Shown here: positions 1-8,199 of the stretch, piece after piece | Position numbering within the stretch: the stretch's first letter is position 1 | Layout of the letters: the number at the start of each line of letters is the position of its first letter | Assembly (NCBI GenBank): GCA_002840735.1 | Contig: PHBY01000019.1 | Location: forward strand, 1 to 64,000 | Source of the DNA: Chloroflexi bacterium HGW-Chloroflexi-2 | Lineage (GTDB): Bacteria > Chloroflexota > Anaerolineae > Anaerolineales > Anaerolineaceae | Direction of reading: 5' to 3' | Length of the DNA stretch: 64,000 nucleotides | Notes under the pieces: generated by a model | Database searches by the model: none | What the model was told of the DNA's origin: nothing | Seen by the model: the letters and a program-made list of their open reading frames with translations, nothing else | Position numbers and translations under genes: made by a program

Positions 1-2
1 AG

Positions 3-74
3 GATGAGAAATCTACACCATTTTGCAAAATTGATCCGGTGAAAAGTCCGGCAGAAGTGCGTTGCACCTTGTAA
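3..74 (+). CDS. C-terminal tail of an unidentified protein (partial)
   Basis: One frame is open from the left edge to a TAA at 72-74 and reads as a plausible protein tail ending in ...SPAEVRCTL. The start of the gene lies outside the window. The tail is too short to assign a family. The two Cys residues and the lack of stops are compatible with coding, but 23 codons open by chance is not rare, so this is a weak call. Confidence 0.35.
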   Translation, partial: DEKSTPFCKIDPVKSPAEVRCTL

Positions 75-80
75 ACGACC

Positions 81-99
81 GGGGACGGGGGACCGGGGA
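81..99 (+). other. G-run tract (possible G-quadruplex)
   Basis: The plus strand carries GGGG, GGGGG and GGGG separated by two- and three-base loops, followed by a GG. It is the reverse complement of the C-run tracts at 514-540 and 643-667. A quadruplex is possible, but the fourth run is only two bases. Confidence 0.4.
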
Positions 100-376
100 G
101 GCTTTTCGTTTATTCGATTATTATTCGTTGACAGTACATCGAAGAATGGTGGTGGAAAAAAGTCTGAACTGGGATTTACATGATTTTAAGTTTCTGGTTT
201 GCCAGGTGATTTTACATGTGAGGATTGTTGATTTGCCGTGTTTGATGACAGGATTTCCTCCTCGGAGAACTTTCGGAGTCCTACGGAAGGATGGACTCGT
301 GCCCAAACGGGATTGTTGGCCGGTCCAAATCCGCCATCATGGAAATTTTTTTGATGTATTTTCCGTCGTTTCTTAT

Positions 377-430
377 AACACCCTGTGGGTTCTTTAACGG
401 TCATTTGTTTATATTATGACCTTTGATCAT
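377..430. repeat. Short palindromes of the ACCC/GGGT and TGACC type
   Basis: AACACCCTGTGGGTT (377-391) and ATGACCTTTGATCAT (416-430) are short inverted repeats set among TTCGT-rich spacers. The first shares CACCCTGTGGGTTC with 20,272 onward. The second matches ATGACCAAAGGTCAT at 20,067-20,081 apart from the loop and one arm base. They appear to be two members of a dispersed intergenic hairpin family. Confidence 0.5.
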
Positions 431-513
431 TCGTTTGCCATTCGTGGACGGTTCACCTCTCCCCCAGCATTTCCCTGTCAGCTGTCAACGATCAACAAAC
501 CTCCTGTCCACCG

Positions 514-540
514 TCCCCCGTCCCCGGTCTCCCGTCCCCC
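514..540 (-). other. G-quadruplex motif, copy 1
   Basis: Runs of C5, C4, C3 and C5 separated by two to five bases give four G-runs with short loops on the minus strand. It lies about 20 bases before the first copy of the 60-bp direct repeat. Confidence 0.55.
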
Positions 541-560
541 GTCTTTTCACTCCCCCCGCG

Positions 561-620
561 CCGTGATCACCACAGAATCAATTCTGTGTCTGGGAATTCA
601 AACCGATTGAAATCGGTTGG
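561..620. repeat. 60-bp direct repeat, copy 1
   Basis: This 60-base unit is repeated essentially exactly at 690-749. Each copy contains two palindromes: CACAGAATCAATTCTGTG (8-bp arms, loop CA) and AACCGATTGAAATCGGTT (8-bp arms, loop GA). A C-run tract precedes each copy, so the real duplicated unit is a composite of about 130 bases. Confidence 0.8.
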
Positions 621-642
621 GAGAGTTGCGCGAGCGGTAGAT

Positions 643-667
643 CCCCCGTCTCCCGTCCCCCGTCCCC
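643..667 (-). other. G-quadruplex motif, copy 2
   Basis: Runs of C5, C3, C5 and C4 are separated by two to four bases, giving four G-runs on the minus strand. It is placed before the second copy of the 60-bp repeat in the same way as copy 1, but the runs are in a different order. Confidence 0.55.
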
Positions 668-689
668 GGTCTGTTTCACCCCCCCTGAG

Positions 690-749
690 CCGTGATCACC
701 ACAGAATCAATTCTGTGTCTGGGAATTCAAACCGATTGAAATCGGTTGG
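690..749. repeat. 60-bp direct repeat, copy 2
   Basis: Second copy of the unit at 561-620, 129 bases downstream, with both internal palindromes intact. Confidence 0.8.
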
Positions 750-791
750 AGAGTGTTGCATAAACCATAATAATTGGTTTAAGGTTTGTAA

Positions 792-811
792 CCTGTGGTT
801 TGAACCACAGG
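792..811. repeat. Palindrome directly after the EcsC-like gene stop
   Basis: CCTGTGGTTTGAACCACAGG has 9-bp arms and a TG centre. It begins one base beyond the stop codon of the minus-strand gene at 813-2330, so it would form a 3'-end hairpin on that mRNA. There is no clear U tract. The palindrome nearest the 3' end of the copper-chaperone gene (47,195-47,214) also starts CCTGTG. Confidence 0.6.
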
Positions 812-812
812 A

Positions 813-2330
813 TTAATCTGGTTGTGCCTGCGTTGCTCCACAATGTGGGCAAAAGGCAAAATCAATGGGGATCAGTTTACTGCAGGATATACAGCTTTTT
901 TCGGTAGCCATTGATTGCCCGCAGCCAGGACAAAATTGATACTCAGATGGAACATCTTTGCCACACTTTGAGCAAGTTATGGTTGTCTTTTCCGAAAGAG
1001 CGGGTTTGTTTCCATCATCTTTCTTGCGCGTAAAGACCTTACCAACCACGCCTTTAACTTTCTCACTTGCCCCGGTAGCTGAATCTTTGACACTACTAGC
1101 CGCTTGGCCGGCTACTCCGATGGCTTTAACGGCTGCTCCACCGGCAACACCTGCTGTTTTTTCAAATATGTTCTTCTGAATGACGATTTGATAATCTTGA
1201 GCCCGTCGTTCAACCTCAGCAATATCTACCGATATATTCAAACGCCCGGCTACAACTTCTATAAAATTAAGCTCCTTCTCGGCCAGTTCACCATCATAAA
1301 TCGAAATCAGGATCAGTGTTTCCATTAAGCTGTGCCGCACTTCAATATCTTCAACGTTAGCAAAGGCGTCAAGAATATTGGACTCAGAGGCTATCAGCTT
1401 TTGAAATTCAGCTTGCTTATGTTCATCAAAGGACATCCGCGACAACACCGCTTTATAAAAATCCTTTTCTTTTTGAGAAAATTGACCATCAACCTGAGCC
1501 ATATACATGACCGCGGCTGGAAATGCTAAATCGTAGGTGTTTTGACGGGATATCAAAAGACGCAACTCCTCGGTTACTCCCCCTCTATTTTTTAGACGCG
1601 CTTTCGCAATCTTACCAACTGATTTGGTCGTGGCATAATTGTAGCTGCTCCCTACTGCTGCAGACGCTACAGGTACAGCATATTTAAGAATGGTGCGCTG
1701 TAAAATCTTAAAACCCAGCCGACGACCAAAATCCTGAATGGATTTTAGAGTACCTTTGCTAATGTATGTTTTGACAACCCCTCTGGTAGCAGTACCTGTA
1801 GCCACTTGAAGCCCCTTACCCACCATTTCTGTCGGTGTCACGCCTAAAGCATAACCAAAAATCATCAACACATCTTCAGGGTCTTCCGGATCAAGCTGGA
1901 GATCGTAAACAACAGAAAGATCAAGAACCAGACGCATTTGAATTTGAGACAGATAAAGCATCTCGGCTCCAATAGAACCAATGAAGAGAGCAGCAGTCAC
2001 CCCCGCAGAACTTAAGGTGGCAATTTGATTTGCCGTGGCAGCTGCTCCTGCGATACCTCCAGCAATCGTAGCATATCGCACCGTTACAGATGTTAAAATA
2101 TCGGCAATTTCATCGGGAGATAAGCCAGGATACTTTTTTAGAAAATACTCTGCTCTGGCATTACGGTCGTAGGCTTGAATGACTTTTCGTAAAAGATTGA
2201 CAAACCATTCCCCACTCTTCACTTCATCAATATTCATCGATTTTGCGAGTTGTTTGGCTGCGTTAAGCTCGGAAGAAACTTTCGCTTCGTGAACTTCGTC
2301 TTCTGGAATGATAGTATTGGGATTGATCAT
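813..2330 (-). CDS. EcsC-domain / TerB-like / double zinc-ribbon protein
   Basis: This 505-residue protein has three visible parts. Residues about 60-240 are Ala/Gly-rich and resemble the EcsC family (GIAGAAATANQIATLSS, then a YLSQIQMRLVLDLSVVYDL-type segment). Residues about 265-385 resemble a TerB-like helical domain with acidic pairs (VDGQFSQKE, YDGELAEKE). The C-terminus carries two CxxC...CxxC zinc ribbons (about 452-500). EcsC and TerB domains are associated with membrane stress and metal or phage-related systems, but this combination has no assigned function. It is transcribed toward the window start, opposite to the restriction operon, and may belong to the same accessory island. The family call is fairly secure and the role is unknown. 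Confidence 0.75.
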   Translation of the reverse strand: MINPNTIIPEDEVHEAKVSSELNAAKQLAKSMNIDEVKSGEWFVNLLRKVIQAYDRNARAEYFLKKYPGLSPDEIADILTSVTVRYATIAGGIAGAAATANQIATLSSAGVTAALFIGSIGAEMLYLSQIQMRLVLDLSVVYDLQLDPEDPEDVLMIFGYALGVTPTEMVGKGLQVATGTATRGVVKTYISKGTLKSIQDFGRRLGFKILQRTILKYAVPVASAAVGSSYNYATTKSVGKIAKARLKNRGGVTEELRLLISRQNTYDLAFPAAVMYMAQVDGQFSQKEKDFYKAVLSRMSFDEHKQAEFQKLIASESNILDAFANVEDIEVRHSLMETLILISIYDGELAEKELNFIEVVAGRLNISVDIAEVERRAQDYQIVIQKNIFEKTAGVAGGAAVKAIGVAGQAASSVKDSATGASEKVKGVVGKVFTRKKDDGNKPALSEKTTITCSKCGKDVPSEYQFCPGCGQSMATEKSCISCSKLIPIDFAFCPHCGATQAQPD

Positions 2331-2919
2331 GATGAGTTTTTCCTTGTTCTCTGTTTTGATTTATTGAGCATATTTCAAACACCTGGATGACATTCTGCAT
2401 AATTATAAAATTCTGTTGGATCTATTTGTTTCATTGATGACCCCTTATGCATTTGTCATGTGTTTTTATTATATAGAATTTTTTCATCTGAAACTTAACA
2501 AAAATAATAAGATTATTAATTTTGAAGGCAAGGATTCTTTTTTCTCTAATGCTTCCCAAAAATATTCGCAGGAGAATTAAATGATTCAATTGAGCTTTGT
2601 GCGCCTCAGCGATGGAAATTGCCCATGTTAGGTAATCAGGATGATCCACGATAGAGAATAAGTAAACCCTGAACCATGATTTTTTTTGATTACATGAAGG
2701 ACTATGAACCCATTATTCGTTTATATCAAGCCCATTGGGTATTCGTTTCATATTCGTTGACGGCTTCATAATTTCTAAACTACCTGTAAGGCTCTCCCCT
2801 TCCCATCCGTTGTATAATTCTTAATAGGAATTTTCGTCTTTCACCCTTTATCAGTGGGAAATTCTTTACCTCTTTCCTTCATTAAACAGCTTTGCTGATT
2901 CTCTCTTACTGGAGCCTTC
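2331..2919. other. Divergent intergenic region
   Basis: About 590 AT-rich bases separate the EcsC-like gene from hsdM. A 72-codon minus-strand frame at 2,431-2,649 has no recognisable similarity. Bases 2,707-2,765 carry the dispersed ATTCGTT/GCCCATTGGGTA words also seen near 405-450 and, reverse-complemented, near 20,067-20,130. A TATAAT at 2,813-2,818 could serve hsdM. I see nothing else. Confidence 0.5.
2813..2818 (+). promoter_or_regulatory. Possible -10 box upstream of hsdM
   Basis: A perfect TATAAT lies about 100 bases before the hsdM start. No good -35 box is found at the usual distance, so the assignment is weak. Confidence 0.3.
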
Positions 2920-4893
2920 ATGGATCAATCTCAATTAAGCTGGATCACCAATTTCATCTGGGGAATTGCCGATGATGTGTTGCGTGATCTGTATGTGCGC
3001 GGTAAGTACCGTGATGTGATCCTCCCGATGATCGTTGTTCGCCGACTGGATACCTTGCTAGAACCCACCAAGCAGGCAGTGCTGGAATTAAAAGCCCTGT
3101 TGGATCGCGAGGGGATTGTTAATCAGGATCAGGCTTTACGCCAGACAGCCGGGCAGGCTTTCTATAACACCTCTCCTTTTACGATGCGTGATTTACGCGC
3201 GCGTGCCAGCCAGCAGCAATTGAAGGCGGATTTTGAAGCTTACCTCAATGGGTTTTCACCGAATGTGCAGGATATATTAGAGAAATTCGAGTTCCGCAAT
3301 CAGATTCCAAGACTCTCGAAAGCAGATGCCCTGGGTACATTGATTGAGAAATTCCTTTCCCCTGAAATCAACCTTTCCCCCAATCCGGTCATGAATGGAA
3401 ATGACACCATCAAGCAACCCGGCTTGGATAATCATGCCATGGGGACGATCTTTGAAGAATTGGTGCGGCGATTTAACGAGGAAAACAACGAGGAAGCCGG
3501 CGAGCACTGGACGCCACGTGATGCGGTTAAGTTGATGGCGAAACTGATCTTTCTTCCAATCGCCGATACGATTGAATCGGGCACGTATCTGCTCTATGAT
3601 GGTGCTTGCGGAACGGGTGGTATGCTGACGGTGGCGGAAGATACCCTAAAACAACTGGCAGCTCAAACTGGCAAACAGGTCTCCACTCATCTGTATGGGC
3701 AGGAGATCAATGCTGAGACGTATGCCATCGCCAAAGCGGATTTACTGCTGCAGGGCGAGGGTGAAGCGGCCGATAATATCGTTGGTGGCCCGGAATTCTC
3801 GACGCTCTCCAATGATGCCTTCCCGGCTCAGGAGTTCGACTTCATGCTCTCCAATCCACCTTATGGCAAAAGCTGGAAGAGCGACCTCGAGCGCATGGGT
3901 GGCAAGGATGGCATTAAAGACCCGCGTTTCATCATCCAGCATGCCGGTGACCCGGAGTACTCGTTGCTGACGCGTTCCTCCGATGGACAATTGCTCTTCC
4001 TGGTCAATTTGGTCAGCAAGATGAAACACAAGACTGCGCTCGGTAGCCGGATCGCTGAGGTGCATAATGGTTCCTCGCTCTTCACCGGGGATGCCGGGCA
4101 GGGTGAAAGCAATATTCGGCGTTGGATCATCGAGAATGACAGGCTGGAAGCAATTGTGGCATTACCTTTGAATATGTTCTATAACACTGGCATTGCCACC
4201 TACATCTGGGTGCTGAGCAATCGTAAACCAGCGCACCGGCGTGGCAAGGTGCAATTGATCGACGCCACCCAGTGGTACACACCTTTGCGCAAAAACCTGG
4301 GCAAGAAGAATTGCGAACTCTCCGAGGAGAACATTCAGCAGATTTGTGATACCTTCTTGCGCTTTGAAGAAAGCGAACAATCGAAAATCTTCCCCAATCA
4401 AGCCTTTGGTTACTGGAAGGTGACGGTTGAACGGCCTTTACGCTTGCAGGGGATCGACCCAAATAGGGTATATTCATCTAAAGAAATCAAGACCCTCAAA
4501 GAAAATCATGAACGTGCTGAGGATGCGCCAGCGGTGATCAAGAAAATTCACAAACGCGGTACTCAGCCCAACCCGCTCAAAGGTTTATTTGAAACCATGG
4601 TGGATGGTAAGCCTTGTGTGGTGGAATATGAACCCGACCCGGACCTGCGTGACACGGAACAGATTCCTTTGTTGGAAGAAGGTGGCATCGATGCTTTCTT
4701 GAAACGAGAAGTGCTGCCTTATGCCCCGGATGCCTGGTACACACCGGAGAGTGTCAAGATTGGTTATGAGATCAGCTTCACCCGTTATTTTTACAAACCG
4801 CAACCCATGCGCACTCTGGAAGAAATCCGTGCGGAAATTCTGGCTTTGCAGAAAGAGACAGAGGGTTTGTTGGATGAAATTTTAGGAGAATAA
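2920..4893 (+). CDS. hsdM: Type I restriction-modification DNA methyltransferase subunit
   Basis: Modification subunit of a type I restriction system. It transfers a methyl group from S-adenosylmethionine to adenine in the sequence chosen by HsdS. The 657-residue protein has an N-terminal helical HsdM_N region, the SAM-binding motif DGACGTGGML at about residue 227, and the catalytic NPPY at residue 312, as expected for N6-adenine methylases. It begins an operon with the DUF262 gene (5-base gap), hsdS and hsdR. Its base composition is clearly richer in GC than the DUF262 gene that follows and is similar to hsdR. Confidence 0.95.
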   Translation: MDQSQLSWITNFIWGIADDVLRDLYVRGKYRDVILPMIVVRRLDTLLEPTKQAVLELKALLDREGIVNQDQALRQTAGQAFYNTSPFTMRDLRARASQQQLKADFEAYLNGFSPNVQDILEKFEFRNQIPRLSKADALGTLIEKFLSPEINLSPNPVMNGNDTIKQPGLDNHAMGTIFEELVRRFNEENNEEAGEHWTPRDAVKLMAKLIFLPIADTIESGTYLLYDGACGTGGMLTVAEDTLKQLAAQTGKQVSTHLYGQEINAETYAIAKADLLLQGEGEAADNIVGGPEFSTLSNDAFPAQEFDFMLSNPPYGKSWKSDLERMGGKDGIKDPRFIIQHAGDPEYSLLTRSSDGQLLFLVNLVSKMKHKTALGSRIAEVHNGSSLFTGDAGQGESNIRRWIIENDRLEAIVALPLNMFYNTGIATYIWVLSNRKPAHRRGKVQLIDATQWYTPLRKNLGKKNCELSEENIQQICDTFLRFEESEQSKIFPNQAFGYWKVTVERPLRLQGIDPNRVYSSKEIKTLKENHERAEDAPAVIKKIHKRGTQPNPLKGLFETMVDGKPCVVEYEPDPDLRDTEQIPLLEEGGIDAFLKREVLPYAPDAWYTPESVKIGYEISFTRYFYKPQPMRTLEEIRAEILALQKETEGLLDEILGE

Positions 4894-4898
4894 GAAGA

Positions 4899-6764
4899 AT
4901 GAAAGAAATCACTGCAAAAGCAAAAACTATAAGTGAGTTATTAAAAGGTGTTAAATATTATATTGATTATTATCAGCGTGAATATAAGTGGCAAGAAAAA
5001 CAAATTAATGAATTGATCGATGATTTAGTCGGGAAGTTTTTGGAAGAATTTGACCCTGCTCATCCTAGATCGAAGGTGGCTGATTACCCTCATTACTTTC
5101 TTGGATCTATCATTATCAGTAAAAAAGAAAATGGCAATTATATTGTTGATGGTCAACAAAGATTAACCAGTCTGACCTTATTATTGGTTTTTCTGCGAAA
5201 CCTTCAGAAAAATATTAATGACAAAGTAAATATTGACGAGTTAATTTATTCCGAAAAATATGGTCAGAAATCCTTTAACTTAGTTGTAGATGAACGTGAA
5301 GAATGTATGATGAGTTTATTTAATGGAGAAGTTCTAGATGAAAATGGTCAAAATGAATCAATTAAAAATCTCATTAATCGCTACAATGATATTCAATCTA
5401 GTTATCCTGAAGAACTCCAGGATGATGAATTGCCATATTTTATAGATTGGTTAATTGAGAATGTTCATTTAGTGGAAATAAGTGCATATTCAGATGATGA
5501 TGCATACACCATTTTCGAAACAATGAATGACCGAGGTTTATCTCTTACACCAACAGAAATGTTGAAAGGTTATCTGTTAGCAAATATTGAACAATCAAAA
5601 CGAAATACCATGAATGAATTCTGGAAAGACAGGATCAAGACATTTAATGAAATTAGCAAAGATACGGCATCTGATTTCTTTAAAGCTTGGTTGAGAAGTC
5701 AATATGCAACAAAAATAAGAGAAAGACGAAAAAACGCCTCCCCGGAAGATTTTGATCGGATAGGAACAGAATTTCACCGATGGTTACGAGACGCATCTTC
5801 AATAATTGGATTAAAACAAGATGACGATTTTTTAAACTTCCTAAAAAAGGATTTTGACTTTTATAGTAAACAATATTTACAAATTATTAAAGCTAGCAAA
5901 TCATTAATAATTGGACAGGAGCATATTCATTACAACGCACAACTTGGGTTCACATTACAACCCATGTTATTGTTAGCACCTTTGAAATTGGGAGATAGTG
6001 ATGAGGTCATAACAAAAAAAATGGACCTGGTTGCTCATTACCTAGATATTTTATTAAATTGGCGGTTGTGGAATTTTAAATTAGTTGCGTATTCAACCAT
6101 GCAATACGCGATTTTCTTGGTAATGCGTGAAATTAGAGGACTAAGTCTTGGCGATTTATCAACAAAATTACATGAATTTCTAACTCAAGAAAGAGAAACT
6201 TATAAACTCAATGATCGATTACGGATGCACCAACAAAATAGATACGCTATCCATAGAATTTTGGCGCGAATTACGGATTATTTAGAAGTTCAAACTGGAA
6301 ACCCATCGAAATATATGGAATTTCTTGCTGAAGGAAAAAACCGATTTGAGATCGAACATATTTGGGCAGACAATTATGATCGATTTAAGGATGAATTTTC
6401 ACACCCTTCAGATTTTTCGGAACAGCGTAATCGAATTGGTGGTCTATTATTGTTACCGAAAAAATTCAATGCTAGTTATGGTGCATTAACTTTCGAAGAA
6501 AAAGTGGATCATTACAATACACAAAATCTTCTAGCACGTTCACTTCACCCGTTAAGTTATGAAAGAAATCCGGGATTTAACCAATTCATTCAAAGGACTG
6601 GATTACCATTCAAACCATACAATCATTTTAAATCTTCAGATTTAGAAGAACGAAGTCAACTTTATCGCCTCATCGCTGAAAAAATTTGGAATCCTGAAGA
6701 TATCTTAGGAGACAGAACAGGTCAAAGAATTCAGACAAACAATAACCCATTGAGTTTATTCTAA
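4899..6764 (+). CDS. DUF262/DUF1524 (GmrSD-like) nuclease inside the hsd operon
   Basis: The 621-residue protein has a DUF262 (ParB-like, GmrS) N-terminus with the hallmark DGQQR motif at residues 84-88. The C-terminal DUF1524 (GmrD, HNH-type) region shows EIEHIW near residue 485 and a downstream N-x-I-G-G-L/N-A-S pattern. In GmrSD enzymes the two domains together make an NTP-dependent restriction enzyme against modified DNA, and SspE of phosphorothioate systems has a related layout. This gene sits between hsdM and hsdS with gaps of 5 and 18 bases, so it should be co-transcribed. It is AT-rich while hsdM and hsdR are not, which suggests separate acquisition. The target is unknown: it could attack modified phage DNA that escapes the type I enzyme. 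Confidence 0.85.
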   Translation: MKEITAKAKTISELLKGVKYYIDYYQREYKWQEKQINELIDDLVGKFLEEFDPAHPRSKVADYPHYFLGSIIISKKENGNYIVDGQQRLTSLTLLLVFLRNLQKNINDKVNIDELIYSEKYGQKSFNLVVDEREECMMSLFNGEVLDENGQNESIKNLINRYNDIQSSYPEELQDDELPYFIDWLIENVHLVEISAYSDDDAYTIFETMNDRGLSLTPTEMLKGYLLANIEQSKRNTMNEFWKDRIKTFNEISKDTASDFFKAWLRSQYATKIRERRKNASPEDFDRIGTEFHRWLRDASSIIGLKQDDDFLNFLKKDFDFYSKQYLQIIKASKSLIIGQEHIHYNAQLGFTLQPMLLLAPLKLGDSDEVITKKMDLVAHYLDILLNWRLWNFKLVAYSTMQYAIFLVMREIRGLSLGDLSTKLHEFLTQERETYKLNDRLRMHQQNRYAIHRILARITDYLEVQTGNPSKYMEFLAEGKNRFEIEHIWADNYDRFKDEFSHPSDFSEQRNRIGGLLLLPKKFNASYGALTFEEKVDHYNTQNLLARSLHPLSYERNPGFNQFIQRTGLPFKPYNHFKSSDLEERSQLYRLIAEKIWNPEDILGDRTGQRIQTNNNPLSLF

Positions 6765-6782
6765 AAAGGAAAATACTGTTAC

Positions 6783-8186
6783 GTGAAACTGTCATATCCG
6801 CCTTATTCTCATTATAAAAAAGTTGATGTTCCTTGGATTAATAGAATTCCGGATCATTGGGAAATAAAAAAACTTAGGAATATTTTAGATAGGGTGAATG
6901 AAAAAAATCGTCCCGATCTACCTTTACTATCCGTTGTCAGAGAAAAAGGAGTAATTAAAAGATCTCTTTCTAAAGATGATGAAAACCATAATGTAATTCC
7001 TGAAGACTTGAGTAATCATAAAGTTGTTCACGAAGGGCAATTTGCCATGAATAAAATGAAAGCATGGCAAGGTTCTTATGGGGTCTCAAAATTTGAGGGA
7101 GTGGTTAGTCCAGCATACTTTATATTCAATGTTAAGAACATTGACGAAAACTTTTTTCATGTTGCTATTCGATCGAAAGCATACATTCCTTTTTTTAATC
7201 AAGCATCAGAAGGTGTGCGAGTCGATCAATGGGATTTATCGATTGATCGGATGAAGAATATACCGTTCTTTATCCCTCCCATCGAAGAACAAAACGCCAT
7301 CGTCCGCTTTCTCGATTACACCGACCGCAGGATCAAACGCTATATCCGCGCCAAACAGAAGCTGATTAAACTGTTGGAAGAAGAGAAGCAAGCCATCATC
7401 CATCAGGCAGTCACACGCGGATTGAATCCGGATGTTCCATTAAAACAATCTGGTATTGAATGGGTGGGTGATATTCCAGAACATTGGGAAATATTTTCTT
7501 TAAAATTTATTTCAAAGAAAAATCAAACTGGGTCAACACCACCTACTACAGAACCAATATTTTATAAAAATGGAAATATTCCATGGTTTGGACCATCAAG
7601 TTGTACAAATGTTGATTACATTAAACAGCCTATTAGATTTCTCAGTGAATTTGCATTTTCTGATGGAAATGCAAAAATGATTAGTGGTCCTGCACTATTA
7701 ATTGTAATTATTGGGGCAACTATAGGAAAAATGGGTTTGTTATTGGGGAATGGATCAACTAATCAACAAATAACATCTTTCGAATTAAAAATTAATTTAG
7801 TTAGCCCCTTATTTGTTTTATATTCATTAAGATTTTCAGAAAAATGGCTTGCTTCAACAGCTTCTTCAGCAACTATACCTATTTTGGATAGTAATATTGT
7901 CAAAAAATTACCAATTGCTTTTCCTCCATTGGAGGAACAACAAAAAATTATTATGAATATTGAAAATCAAACATATCAATTTACTAATTTAATAACCAAA
8001 ATAAAGAATGATCTATCATTAATTCAAGAATACCGCACCCGACTGATCGCTGATGTGGTCACCGGCAAATTGGATGTGCGCGCAGCCGCTGCACAATTAC
8101 CGGAAGAATTAGAAGACGAAGAAATCGATGTCGAAGAAGTTGAACCCGCAGAATATGATGAATTGGAAGAAGCGTTAGAACCCTGA
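6783..8186 (+). CDS. hsdS: Type I restriction system specificity subunit
   Basis: The 467-residue HsdS contains two target-recognition domains (about 15-160 and 225-385). Each is introduced by a matching VPWINRIPDHWE / IEWVGDIPEHWE segment and closed by an IPPIEEQ or FPPLEEQ helix. These select the two half-sites and place HsdM and HsdR on DNA. The start is GTG at 6,783, giving MKLSYPPYSHY, a normal HsdS beginning. The acidic tail (EELEDEEIDVEEVEP) is unusual but harmless. The conserved spacer segments are GC-richer and the recognition domains AT-rich, a mosaic typical of exchanged recognition domains. Confidence 0.93.
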   Translation: MKLSYPPYSHYKKVDVPWINRIPDHWEIKKLRNILDRVNEKNRPDLPLLSVVREKGVIKRSLSKDDENHNVIPEDLSNHKVVHEGQFAMNKMKAWQGSYGVSKFEGVVSPAYFIFNVKNIDENFFHVAIRSKAYIPFFNQASEGVRVDQWDLSIDRMKNIPFFIPPIEEQNAIVRFLDYTDRRIKRYIRAKQKLIKLLEEEKQAIIHQAVTRGLNPDVPLKQSGIEWVGDIPEHWEIFSLKFISKKNQTGSTPPTTEPIFYKNGNIPWFGPSSCTNVDYIKQPIRFLSEFAFSDGNAKMISGPALLIVIIGATIGKMGLLLGNGSTNQQITSFELKINLVSPLFVLYSLRFSEKWLASTASSATIPILDSNIVKKLPIAFPPLEEQQKIIMNIENQTYQFTNLITKIKNDLSLIQEYRTRLIADVVTGKLDVRAAAAQLPEELEDEEIDVEEVEPAEYDELEEALEP

Positions 8187-8199
8187 GTAAGGAGGGGTT

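Larger units (their letters stand above)
75..812. other. Gene-poor repeat region
   Basis: I see no convincing gene in this 738-base stretch. Short reading frames on both strands are low-complexity translations of repeats. It holds three G/C-run tracts, a 60-bp direct repeat present twice, and several short palindromes, listed separately. Sequence words such as ATTCGT and ATTCGTGGACGG recur at about 2,720-2,765 and 20,240-20,290, so this is a mosaic of dispersed intergenic repeats. Confidence 0.7.

Noticed and set aside
62-816. Several 60-110-codon frames on both strands in the left repeat region
   Set aside because: They translate the C/G-run tracts and palindromes, give low-complexity Pro/Arg/Ser-rich peptides and have no ribosome sites.
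2431-2649. 72-codon minus-strand frame between the EcsC-like gene and hsdM
   Set aside because: No recognisable family and no good ribosome site; AT-rich chance frame is likely.
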